DNA of 7,146 bases. It comes from Rhizorhabdus sp. Lineage in GTDB: Bacteria; Pseudomonadota; Alphaproteobacteria; Sphingomonadales; Sphingomonadaceae. Shown here one piece after another: positions 1 through 6,958 of the stretch. Numbering within the stretch: the first letter of the stretch is position 1; the number at the start of each line of letters is the position of its first letter. The translations under genes were made by a program, and so were the position numbers. The notes beneath the pieces were generated by a model, which saw only the letters and a list, made by a program, of their open reading frames with translations, had not been told where the DNA came from and did not search any database. The DNA is taken from contig SCUQ01000274.1 in NCBI GenBank assembly GCA_004297635.1, positions 1 through 7,146 of the forward strand, in the 5' to 3' direction.

Positions 1-113
1 CACCAGTTGAGCGGCGCGAAACCCAGCGCCGAGGCGAGCCCCAGGCCGAACGCAATCGCCGGAATTTTCAGCACTAGGAGTTTTCGCATCACCGGCTTGA
101 ACTGTTCGGACAT
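1..113 (-). CDS. lnt: Probable apolipoprotein N-acyltransferase, N-terminal fragment (runs off the window)
   Basis: Only the first 37 codons are visible, read leftward from an ATG at 111-113. The peptide has a short polar start (MSEQFKPVMRKLL) and then a hydrophobic stretch ending in GLASALGFAPLNW. A glycine/alanine-rich first membrane helix running into an 'ALxFAPxxxW' turn is typical of the N terminus of Lnt, the inner-membrane enzyme that adds the third acyl chain to lipoproteins. This is recognition from a short stretch, and the catalytic nitrilase domain lies outside the window. A second in-frame ATG at 87-89 would shorten the product by 8 residues. No clear Shine-Dalgarno is seen, only a G-run directly before the first ATG. 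The gene is divergent from groES. Another polytopic membrane protein is possible. Confidence 0.55.
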   Translation of the reverse strand, partial: MSEQFKPVMRKLLVLKIPAIAFGLGLASALGFAPLNW

Positions 114-189
114 CCCCCCATATCGCGCCCACCGCGCCACGGCAAAGCGGCGCGTCGCATACACGCAATAAAAATGCATGAGGGGACTG

Positions 190-219
190 CTTGACAGCCG
201 GGGGGCTGCCACACATATC
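190..219 (+). promoter_or_regulatory. groESL promoter (-35 and -10)
   Basis: A perfect TTGACA -35 box lies at 191-196, preceded by C to give CTTGACA. After a 17-base spacer, CATATC at 214-219 is a partial -10 match. CTTG plus a CATAT-like -10 also resembles alphaproteobacterial heat-shock (RpoH/sigma-32) promoters, so the site may be read by the housekeeping sigma factor, by RpoH, or by both. The CIRCE element begins five bases after the -10 box, so bound HrcA would cover the transcription start. The assignment rests on motif position and spacing; the start site itself is not shown. Confidence 0.65.
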
Positions 220-223
220 GCCG

Positions 224-250
224 CTAGCACTCAACACGGGTGAGTGCTAA
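224..250 (+). promoter_or_regulatory. CIRCE operator (HrcA binding site)
   Basis: The inverted repeat has left arm CTAGCACTC (224-232), a 9-base spacer (233-241) and right arm GAGTGCTAA (242-250). It matches the CIRCE consensus TTAGCACTC-N9-GAGTGCTAA at every arm base except the outermost left one (C for T). CIRCE is the operator of the HrcA repressor, which represses groESL at normal temperature and is itself folded by GroEL, giving feedback control. Its place between the promoter and groES fits exactly. hrcA is not in this window. Confidence 0.95.
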
Positions 251-270
251 AAGTTTCCAACCTGAAGGAT

Positions 271-298
271 TCGGCACCGGGCTGCCCGCCCATGCCGG
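271..298 (+). other. Hairpin in the groES 5' leader
   Basis: CGGCA (272-276) pairs with TGCCG (293-297), extended by a T-G wobble at 271/298. Inside it, CGGG (278-281) pairs with CCCG (285-288) around a 3-base loop. The structure ends ten bases before the Shine-Dalgarno region of groES. It could stabilise the leader or tune translation. It is short and GC-rich, so chance formation is possible, and nothing shows that it acts as a thermosensor. Confidence 0.3.
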
Positions 299-325
299 AG
301 AATTGCTAAGGAAAGGGTGAAGCAC

Positions 326-613
326 ATGAGTTTCCGTCCGCTGCACGATCGCGTGCTCGTTCGCCGCGTCGAAGCCGAGGAAAAGACCGCCGGCGGGATC
401 ATCATTCCCGACAGCGCCAAGGAAAAGCCCCAGGAGGGCGAGGTCGTCGCCGTCGGCGGCGGCGCCAAGGCCGAGGATGGCAAGGTCACTCCGCTCGACG
501 TCAAGGCCGGCGACAAGATCCTGTTCGGCAAGTGGTCCGGCACCGAGGTCAAGATCAACGGTGAAGACCTGCTGATCATGAAGGAATCCGACATCCTGGG
601 AATCGTCGGCTGA
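326..613 (+). CDS. groES: Co-chaperonin GroES (Hsp10)
   Basis: GroES is the heptameric lid that caps the GroEL ring and closes the folding chamber in the cytoplasm. The 95-aa product begins [14 protein letters not shown], the usual N terminus. The mobile loop that contacts GroEL lies around residues 17-34 with the hydrophobic GGIII at 23-27. The C-terminal segment [16 protein letters not shown] is the conserved closing strand. The ATG at 326 is preferred over an in-frame GTG at 317 because it gives the family N terminus and has AAAGGG (312-317) eight bases upstream, whereas the GTG would sit inside that Shine-Dalgarno run. It is followed by groEL after 48 bases, and both are controlled by the upstream promoter and CIRCE. 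Length is normal for the family. Confidence 0.98.
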   Translation: MSFRPLHDRVLVRRVEAEEKTAGGIIIPDSAKEKPQEGEVVAVGGGAKAEDGKVTPLDVKAGDKILFGKWSGTEVKINGEDLLIMKESDILGIVG

Positions 614-647
614 GCCTTCCCGTCTATTTTGTCACATCCATCTAAGT

Positions 648-2314
<1,667 letters not shown>

Positions 2315-2322
2315 GGCCGACA

Positions 2323-2346
2323 GCGGGTGGGGTTCGCTCCACCCGC
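2323..2346 (+). other. UUCG-loop hairpin just after groEL
   Basis: GCGGGTGG (2323-2330) pairs perfectly with CCACCCGC (2339-2346). The stem extends inward by G-U and G-C pairs to a TTCG loop (2333-2336). It starts eight bases after the groEL stop. No T-run follows, so it is not an intrinsic terminator on its own. It may protect the 3' end of the mRNA from exonucleases or act together with the terminator 50 bases downstream. Confidence 0.6.
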
Positions 2347-2397
2347 GACGGTTGCGAAGACCATATCCGCTCGATCGTCACAGGACGTTCAGCATTG

Positions 2398-2429
2398 GGC
2401 CCGGGGAGAAATCCCCGGGCCTTTTCTTT
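2398..2429 (+). terminator. Intrinsic terminator of groESL
   Basis: A perfect 10-bp stem, GGCCCGGGGA (2398-2407) with TCCCCGGGCC (2412-2421), closes a GAAA tetraloop (2408-2411). The run TTTTCTTT (2422-2429) follows directly. This is a textbook Rho-independent terminator for the plus strand. On the minus strand no T-run follows the same stem, so it acts in one direction and should not stop transcripts from the dehydratase gene. Confidence 0.93.
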
Positions 2430-2503
2430 GATGCGCGGCGGACAGGCTGAGGACCATATTCTGCGGGCAGAGCGCTGGCAGACCGCCATGACCCCGCCGG
2501 CAG

Positions 2504-2522
2504 CGGCGTGAAGATCACGCCG
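2504..2522 (-). other. Hairpin after the dehydratase gene
   Basis: CGGCGTGA (2504-2511) and TCACGCCG (2515-2522) form a perfect 8-bp stem with a 3-base loop. It starts nine bases past the stop codon of the minus-strand dehydratase gene. There is no T-run on either strand, so it could be a Rho-dependent or 3'-protective hairpin rather than an intrinsic terminator. The remaining bases from 2430 to 2531 show no gene. Confidence 0.45.
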
Positions 2523-2531
2523 TCGCGTAGA

Positions 2532-3383
2532 TCATTCCCCGTCGATCTGCGCCATCATTGCCGGCTGTCCGGCTTCGTTCGCGGTCCAGGCTTCGGCCCT
2601 GTCGGCACCGCCGCTCAGGTTGATCGTGAAAGGCGCGGTGTCGAACAGCGGCGCGCGTGCGCGGAAGCTGAATCCCGTCATCCGGGCGCCGCCATATGTG
2701 CGCAGCCACAGGTCGGCGAGCAGCGTCGCGGCGAACGGCCCGTGGACCACGAGGCCGGGATAGCCTTCTTCGTCGCGCGCATAATCGCGGTCATAATGGA
2801 TGCGATGGCTGTTGAAAGTCAGCGCCGAGAATCGGAACAGCGCAACCGGATCGGCGTGGTAGCCGCGCGTCGCATCGGTGGCACGGGGTTCTGCGGCGGC
2901 AACCGCCGCCGCAGGGGCCGGGCCAGCCGTGGGCGGCGCGGGCGTGCGATAGACGATGTCCTGCCGCTCTTCGATCAGCAGGGTGTCGCCGCTGCTGATC
3001 CGGTGGTCGACGGTGACGAACAGCATGTCGCCGCTGTTGCCCGATTTGGCGACGACATCGGCGATGGTGGAGACCCGCTCGATCGGCGCGCCGATCCTCA
3101 TCGGCGCGTGGAAGCGGAGCGACCCGCCTGCCCACATCCGGCGCGGCAGCGGGATCGGCGGCAGGAAACCGCCCCGTTTCGGATGGCCGTCCTCGCCGAT
3201 ATCGGATTGAGCGGCGCGCGGCAGGAAATAGAGCCAATGGCCGAGCGGCGGGACCTCGCCGGCGGGCCAGGGCGGGGTCCGATGATCGAGCAGGGCGGCA
3301 AGTCCGGCGAGCGGCTCGGGTGCCGCATGGCCTTCCATGCGCTCCTCGCGTCCGATCCAGTTCCTGAGATGATCAATGTCCAA
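2532..3383 (-). CDS. FAS1/MaoC-type double-hotdog acyl-CoA dehydratase (hydratase)
   Basis: The product is a 283-aa cytoplasmic protein of the MaoC / FAS1-like dehydratase (HTD2) family, which adds or removes water across the double bond of an acyl-CoA. An N-terminal hotdog domain spans about residues 1-146, starting MDIDHLRNWIGR as is usual for the family. An Ala/Pro-rich linker lies at 147-170. A C-terminal hotdog at about 175-283 carries the family hydratase segment FNSHRIHYD (190-198), with His residues likely at the active site. The start is TTG at 3381-3383: it has a strong AGGAGG (3390-3395) six bases upstream and gives the family N terminus, and no in-frame ATG occurs until residue 16. 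The frame stays open further upstream, but only antisense to the lyase gene. Relatives include itaconyl-CoA and mesaconyl-C4-CoA hydratases. The divergent CitE-like lyase suggests a shared CoA-ester pathway, but the substrate is not known. Confidence 0.88.
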   Translation of the reverse strand: MDIDHLRNWIGREERMEGHAAPEPLAGLAALLDHRTPPWPAGEVPPLGHWLYFLPRAAQSDIGEDGHPKRGGFLPPIPLPRRMWAGGSLRFHAPMRIGAPIERVSTIADVVAKSGNSGDMLFVTVDHRISSGDTLLIEERQDIVYRTPAPPTAGPAPAAAVAAAEPRATDATRGYHADPVALFRFSALTFNSHRIHYDRDYARDEEGYPGLVVHGPFAATLLADLWLRTYGGARMTGFSFRARAPLFDTAPFTINLSGGADRAEAWTANEAGQPAMMAQIDGE

Positions 3384-3389
3384 AATTGC

Positions 3390-3395
3390 CCTCCT
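3390..3395 (-). promoter_or_regulatory. Strong ribosome binding site that decides the TTG start
   Basis: On the minus strand AGGAGG lies six bases before TTG (3381-3383). This near-perfect Shine-Dalgarno sequence is the main reason for accepting a TTG start for the dehydratase. Confidence 0.8.
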
Positions 3396-3476
3396 CTGCA
3401 CAATGGAGCGAAGCCGCCCTGCGGGGGCACGTCGAAAAAATCCAGCCAAAAAGGATCTTTCATGGCCCCTTCGGCT

Positions 3477-3505
3477 TGCCATCGCCCGCATCGCGAGCGA
3501 TGGCA
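3477..3505 (+). promoter_or_regulatory. 9-bp inverted repeat between the divergent genes, candidate operator
   Basis: TGCCATCGC (3477-3485) and GCGATGGCA (3497-3505) are perfect inverted copies with an 11-base spacer. The repeat ends five bases before the lyase ATG at 3511 and lies in the 127-base gap between the two divergent genes. It could be the binding site of a dimeric regulator of both genes. As RNA it would form a hairpin hiding the only weak Shine-Dalgarno-like bases (GATGG, 3499-3503). The rest of the gap shows no convincing -35/-10 pair. Confidence 0.45.
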
Positions 3506-3510
3506 CGGCC

Positions 3511-4356
3511 ATGCAGCTACGATCCCTTCTCTTCGTTCCCGGCGACCGGCCGGAACGTTTCCCCAAGGCCGCCGCGAGCGGGGCCGATGCGCTGATCCTC
3601 GATCTGGAGGATTCGGTCGCTCCCGACAACAAGCCGGCGGCGCGCGCGGCGATCGCGGCCTGGCTAGCCGATCGCGGCACGGTGCCCTGCTTCGTGCGGA
3701 TCAACCCGCTCGATTCGGACCATGTCCGGGCAGACCTCGACGCCGTAATTGGCGCACGGCCCGATGGATTGATGCTGCCCAAGGCGGCCGGTGCCGCATC
3801 GTTGCGCCAGCTTGCCGAGCTTGCGGGCGCGCCGCTGCCGCCGGTCCTGCCGATCGCCAGTGAAACGCCGGCCGCCGTCTTCACGCTGGGCAGCTATGGC
3901 GAGGTCGGTGCTGCGCTCGCCGGCCTGACCTGGGGTGCCGAGGACCTTCCCGCGGCGATCGGCGCGGCGACATCGCGCAATCCCGACGGCAGCTATACCG
4001 CTCCGTATGAGACGGTACGCGCGCTGACGCTGTTCGGCGCGCATGCCGCCGGTGTCGCCGCGATCGAGACCGTCTATCCCAATATCGCCGATACCGATGG
4101 GCTGGCGGCCTATGTGGCGCGGGGCCGCCGGGACGGCTTCACCGGCATGATGGCGATCCATCCCTCGCAGGTCGCGATCATCAATGCGGGATTCAGTCCG
4201 AGCGAGGCCGAGATCGAGCATGCCCGGGCCGTGATCGCGATGTTCGCTGCCAATCCGGGCGCCGGAGCGCTCAAGCTCGACGGCAAGATGATCGACCGGC
4301 CCCATCTCAAACAGGCCGAAGCGCTGTTGGCGCGGGCTGCCGCCGGGCGGAAATGA
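3511..4356 (+). CDS. CitE-like CoA-ester lyase (HpcH/HpaI aldolase family)
   Basis: The product is a 281-aa cytoplasmic TIM-barrel lyase related to the citrate lyase beta subunit, malyl-CoA lyase and citramalyl-CoA lyase. These enzymes cleave or form a C-C bond next to a CoA thioester using Mg2+. Visible family features are SLLFVPGDRPERF (5-17) with Arg13, LDLEDSVAP (30-38), Arg63 in FVRINP, the likely metal ligands Glu118 (ASETP) and Asp145 (WGAEDLP), and the late AIHPSQV (215-221). The ATG at 3511 is chosen because it gives the family N terminus. It lacks a good Shine-Dalgarno, and the stronger AAGGAT (3451-3456) serves an ATG at 3462 in another frame. No citrate lyase alpha or gamma subunit is nearby, so this is a stand-alone enzyme rather than true citrate lyase. 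The divergent dehydratase suggests a joint pathway, for example a C5-dicarboxylyl-CoA route. Confidence 0.92.
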   Translation: MQLRSLLFVPGDRPERFPKAAASGADALILDLEDSVAPDNKPAARAAIAAWLADRGTVPCFVRINPLDSDHVRADLDAVIGARPDGLMLPKAAGAASLRQLAELAGAPLPPVLPIASETPAAVFTLGSYGEVGAALAGLTWGAEDLPAAIGAATSRNPDGSYTAPYETVRALTLFGAHAAGVAAIETVYPNIADTDGLAAYVARGRRDGFTGMMAIHPSQVAIINAGFSPSEAEIEHARAVIAMFAANPGAGALKLDGKMIDRPHLKQAEALLARAAAGRK

Positions 4357-4377
4357 TCGGGGCGATAGCCGCCTGCA

Positions 4378-4427
4378 TGCCATAGGCTGCAGCTTCCGGC
4401 TGCGGCCGGAGGACAGCCCTTATGGCA
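4378..4427. terminator. Long composite palindrome between convergent genes, possible bidirectional terminator
   Basis: Nested pairs run TGCCATA (4378-4384) with TATGGCA (4421-4427), GGCTG (4385-4389) with CAGCC (4414-4418), and CTTCCGGC (4393-4400) with GCCGGAGG (4405-4412) around the loop TGCG. This gives about 20 base pairs, with one G-U wobble, in 50 bases, interrupted only by small bulges. It fills most of the gap between the lyase stop (4356) and the gspK stop (4420-4422), and its right arm covers the last gspK codons. No T-run follows on either strand, so it is not a classic intrinsic terminator. Insulation of the two converging transcripts is the simplest reading. Confidence 0.5.
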
Positions 4428-5325
4428 GCGCCGGCGCCTGCAGGGGGGCGGTGGCGCCGATCCAGCGACCGACGACCACGGCCACCTTGCCGTCGGCGCC
4501 GGGATCGTCCCGGCGTGCGATCAGGCTGGTGATCTGCTGGCCGGTATCGCCGATCCGCACCCGGCTGCGCACCCAGAACAGGTTCGATGTCAGCCCCGTC
4601 CCCTGTGGCATCGTGACGTTCATCGAGGCGAGATCGGCGGCGGTGACATAGCCCTGCCGTTCGCGGGTCGCGACGATGCGGCGCGCTGCCATCGGATCGC
4701 CGGTCAGCACGCCGATCATATCCTCGCTCGCCGCGTTGAGATTGATCTTGCTGTCATAGGGCAGGGCCGTCACCAGCCCTGCCAGTCGGGTCAGCTGCGC
4801 GCGCGGGAGGCCCAGCATCGCAAGCGGCCGAAGGTCGCTGAGCGGCCCGGCCGCCCGGATCGCGCCCGCTGCCCGGGCGGCCTGCTCGGGGCTCATCCCC
4901 ACCGCCGCGGCGATCTTGCCGAGGATGCCGGCGGCGACGGGATCGGGCTGCATCAGCGCGTTGATGTTGAAGCGGTCCTGCGCGTCGGCGATGGCAAGGT
5001 CGAAGCTCCCGCCGTCGATCGGAGCGCCCTTTTCCGACAGCGCCGCCCAGGGCTCGGCGCGATTGTCGGTGTCGGGGGCGACAACCGCATCGCGGCGCAG
5101 CGCCACGATCGCCGATGTCTCGCCGCCGCGCGCGATCGCCTGTGCCCGCGCAGCTTCCCGCATCCTAAGGCCGCGTTCCAGGGCGCCGTCCTCCGACGTG
5201 ATCATCAGCAGCAATATGCCGCTGGCGATCGCGACGAAGAGCAGCACGTTGACGAGGATCATCCCCTCGTCATCGGTCTCCCGTCCCGCATGATCGAGCG
5301 GGGAAAGGCCGCGCGGCCGCCTCAC
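4420..5325 (-). CDS. gspK: Type II secretion minor pseudopilin GspK
   Basis: GspK sits at the tip of the T2SS pseudopilus with GspI and GspJ. The 301-aa product has a 21-residue basic/polar leader ending in Gly21, then a hydrophobic helix (MILVNVLLFVAIASGILLLM, 22-41). The prepilin peptidase site is probably Gly21-Met22. Position 5 of the mature protein is Asn, not Glu, as expected for GspK, which lacks the Glu5 of other pseudopilins. The large periplasmic domain contains DAQDRFNINAL (114-124) and KINLNAASEDM (193-203), the T2SSK landmarks. The start is GTG at 5323-5325, sharing four bases (GTGA) with the gspJ stop; an earlier in-frame ATG up to 5418 would lie wholly inside gspJ. Translation is probably coupled to gspJ. 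No gspL or gspM follows, which is unlike standard gsp operons. Confidence 0.92.
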   Translation of the reverse strand: MRRPRGLSPLDHAGRETDDEGMILVNVLLFVAIASGILLLMITSEDGALERGLRMREAARAQAIARGGETSAIVALRRDAVVAPDTDNRAEPWAALSEKGAPIDGGSFDLAIADAQDRFNINALMQPDPVAAGILGKIAAAVGMSPEQAARAAGAIRAAGPLSDLRPLAMLGLPRAQLTRLAGLVTALPYDSKINLNAASEDMIGVLTGDPMAARRIVATRERQGYVTAADLASMNVTMPQGTGLTSNLFWVRSRVRIGDTGQQITSLIARRDDPGADGKVAVVVGRWIGATAPLQAPALP

Positions 5326-5903
5326 GGATGCGCCGGCAGCGCCACGACCCGCCGCAGGCCGCCCGTAACCGGGCCGCCCGGTGCCAGCACGATATCGGCG
5401 GCCACGGCGGCGGGCCATTGCCGGGCCAGCTCCGGTGACGGAGGCCAGCGTTCGATCCAGCCGAGCCCGGGACGAAAATAGCTCCAGCGCAGCGAGCCGA
5501 CCCCCTGCAGCACGCGCTGCTCGCCCTGCGGCAGGCCCGGCCCTCTTATGCTGCGCAGCAAAGTCCCCGCGCCGAGCTGATAGCCGACCTGCACCGGCAT
5601 CCCGCCCTCGGCCGCAAGCGGCCGGCTGAAACTGATCACCGCGCCGTCCCCGCGCAGCTCGCCTCCGGCGACCTGGCTCAGGTCATTGTCGAGGACATAC
5701 ATTGCCCGCTGCACCTCGGCGAGGCGGTCGAGCCGGCCATCGGTGCGGCGCTGGATGCCGAGCAGCCCGTCGACCAGCGCCAGCCCTGCCATCGCGATCA
5801 GCCCGAAGAGGGCCAGCGATATCATCAGCTCGATCAGCGTGAAGCCGGCCTGGTTCCCGTTCTCGTCCGAGAAGGGGCGTTCCGGCGGCGGGCCTTGCGT
5901 CAC
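5322..5903 (-). CDS. gspJ: Type II secretion minor pseudopilin GspJ
   Basis: GspJ is a pseudopilin of the T2SS tip complex. The 193-aa product has a 20-residue leader ending in Gly20, followed by FTLIELMISLALFGLIAMAG, the typical type IV prepilin helix with Glu at mature position 5 (Glu25). Cleavage and N-methylation by the prepilin peptidase are expected at Gly20-Phe21. The region DNDLSQVAGGELR and the Trp-rich segment LRWSYFRPGLGWIERWP fit the GspJ periplasmic domain, and length is normal. The start is GTG at 5901-5903, overlapping the upstream stop as GTGA. The gene lies between a binding-fold protein gene and gspK, all on one strand. Confidence 0.93.
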   Translation of the reverse strand: MTQGPPPERPFSDENGNQAGFTLIELMISLALFGLIAMAGLALVDGLLGIQRRTDGRLDRLAEVQRAMYVLDNDLSQVAGGELRGDGAVISFSRPLAAEGGMPVQVGYQLGAGTLLRSIRGPGLPQGEQRVLQGVGSLRWSYFRPGLGWIERWPPSPELARQWPAAVAADIVLAPGGPVTGGLRRVVALPAHP

Positions 5904-6958
5904 AGCGATCCGCTCTTGTCCGCCAGGGTGAAGCCGTCCTGCCCGGCGACCAGCACCGCCAGTTCGCGGGCGGCGCTGCCGTCGGCGGCGAAGCGGATCG
6001 GGCCGGTCAGGATCGGGAAGGCGCGGGCGAGCAGGGCGTCGCGATCGACCACGCCGCCGCTGCGCAGGGCCTCGACGATCGACATCGCGTCATAGGCCAG
6101 CGCCGCGATCAGCCCCGGACCGTTCATCGTGCCGCCCTGATAGCGGCCGGCGAAATCGGACAGCGCTTCGGGATCGGGGCCGGAGAGCCAGGCACCGGCG
6201 ATCTCCTGCGGCGGCAGGTCGAGCGCCTGCTGCGTCCCGAGCAGCTGCAGCCCGCCACCGGCGGTGGCCCGCGCCGCGGCCCGTAGCGCGTCGCCGCCCT
6301 CGGTGACGAGCAGCGCGTCCGGCTGGCCGATGCGGCGCAGCGCGGCAGGCAGGTCGGCCGCGGTCGTGCCGCCGGGCAGCATCACGACATCGAGCCCTGC
6401 GGCGCCACGCAGCCGCTCCGCTGCGGCATTGCCCTGCATCGCCCAGCGCGATGGCCCGCCGAACACCGCCACACGCCGGACCCCGCGGCCGCGCGCGTAG
6501 CGCAGGATCGACGTCACGCTCTGCCCGGCGGTGATGCCGAGCAGGAAGGCGCCGCTGCGGAGCAGGCCTTCGTCGTTGCTGAAACTCAGCACGGGCACGC
6601 CACCCGCGGCCTGCGCTGCCGCCCGGCTCTCCTCGGCGAACAGCGGGCCGACGATGATTCGGGCGCCGCCGCGCAGCGCCTGGGCAACCGCTGCGGTGGC
6701 GCCGGCCGCCGTGCCGCCGGTATCGATCATGATCGTATCTTCGGCCTTCGCCCCGGCGGTTAACGCGAGCATCGCCGCACGCTGCATGCTAAAGCCCACC
6801 GTGGCCGAAGCGCCGGACAAAGGCAGGAGCATCGCCGCACGCGGCCGCTTCGCCGCCTTCTTCGACGCGGCCAGGACCGGAGACTGGAGCAAGGATGCCG
6901 ACCCTAGAAGCAGCGCCGATGGCAGCAGGCCCAGAAGATGGCGTCTATCTCGATTCAT
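5900..6958 (-). CDS. Periplasmic-binding-fold protein (penicillin-binding protein activator / ABC substrate-binding-like) in a T2SS operon
   Basis: The 352-aa product is a probable exported protein. The N terminus MNRDRRHLLGLLPSALLLG has an Arg-Arg-x-Leu-Leu start that resembles a twin-arginine (Tat) signal, with probable cleavage after Ala30 (V-L-A). There is no lipobox cysteine, unlike LpoA lipoproteins. From about residue 40 the features of a type I periplasmic-binding (Leu/Ile/Val-binding-like) fold appear: AAMLLPLSGASATVG, GGARIIVGPLFAEES, VPVLSFSNDE, VRRVAVFGGPS, and late LIAALAYDAMSIVEAL. Similar proteins are annotated as penicillin-binding protein activators or branched-chain amino-acid receptors; no transporter genes are visible here. 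The start at ATG 6956-6958 has AGGAG (6965-6969) six bases upstream. The gene overlaps gspJ by four bases, so a role in T2SS, perhaps at the peptidoglycan or in sensing a substrate, is inferred from position only. Confidence 0.85.
   Translation of the reverse strand: MNRDRRHLLGLLPSALLLGSASLLQSPVLAASKKAAKRPRAAMLLPLSGASATVGFSMQRAAMLALTAGAKAEDTIMIDTGGTAAGATAAVAQALRGGARIIVGPLFAEESRAAAQAAGGVPVLSFSNDEGLLRSGAFLLGITAGQSVTSILRYARGRGVRRVAVFGGPSRWAMQGNAAAERLRGAAGLDVVMLPGGTTAADLPAALRRIGQPDALLVTEGGDALRAAARATAGGGLQLLGTQQALDLPPQEIAGAWLSGPDPEALSDFAGRYQGGTMNGPGLIAALAYDAMSIVEALRSGGVVDRDALLARAFPILTGPIRFAADGSAARELAVLVAGQDGFTLADKSGSL

Noticed and set aside
114..189. Promoter for the leftward lnt-like gene
   Set aside because: I looked for a -35/-10 pair on the minus strand and found none convincing, although a promoter is expected in this gap.
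292..309. Five-codon open frame (MPENC) in the groES leader
   Set aside because: No ribosome site is seen before it, and so short a frame is expected by chance.
317..325. GTG start adding three residues to GroES
   Set aside because: It overlaps the ribosome site used by the ATG at 326 and adds residues not found in the family.
3376..3510. N-terminal extension of the lyase from an ATG at 3376
   Set aside because: It would reach across the whole divergent gap into the dehydratase start, and the extra 45 residues do not resemble CitE proteins.
2508..3863. 451-aa plus-strand open frame across the dehydratase and lyase genes
   Set aside because: It is Arg/Gly-rich, runs antisense to one clear gene and out of frame over another, and shows no family motif.
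3384..3884. Upstream extension of the dehydratase frame to an ATG at 3884
   Set aside because: The extra 167 residues are antisense to the lyase gene and unlike the family; the strong ribosome site at 3390-3395 fixes the TTG start.
3664..4383. 239-aa minus-strand open frame antisense to the lyase
   Set aside because: Shadow of GC-rich codon use; the plus-strand frame carries all conserved CitE motifs.
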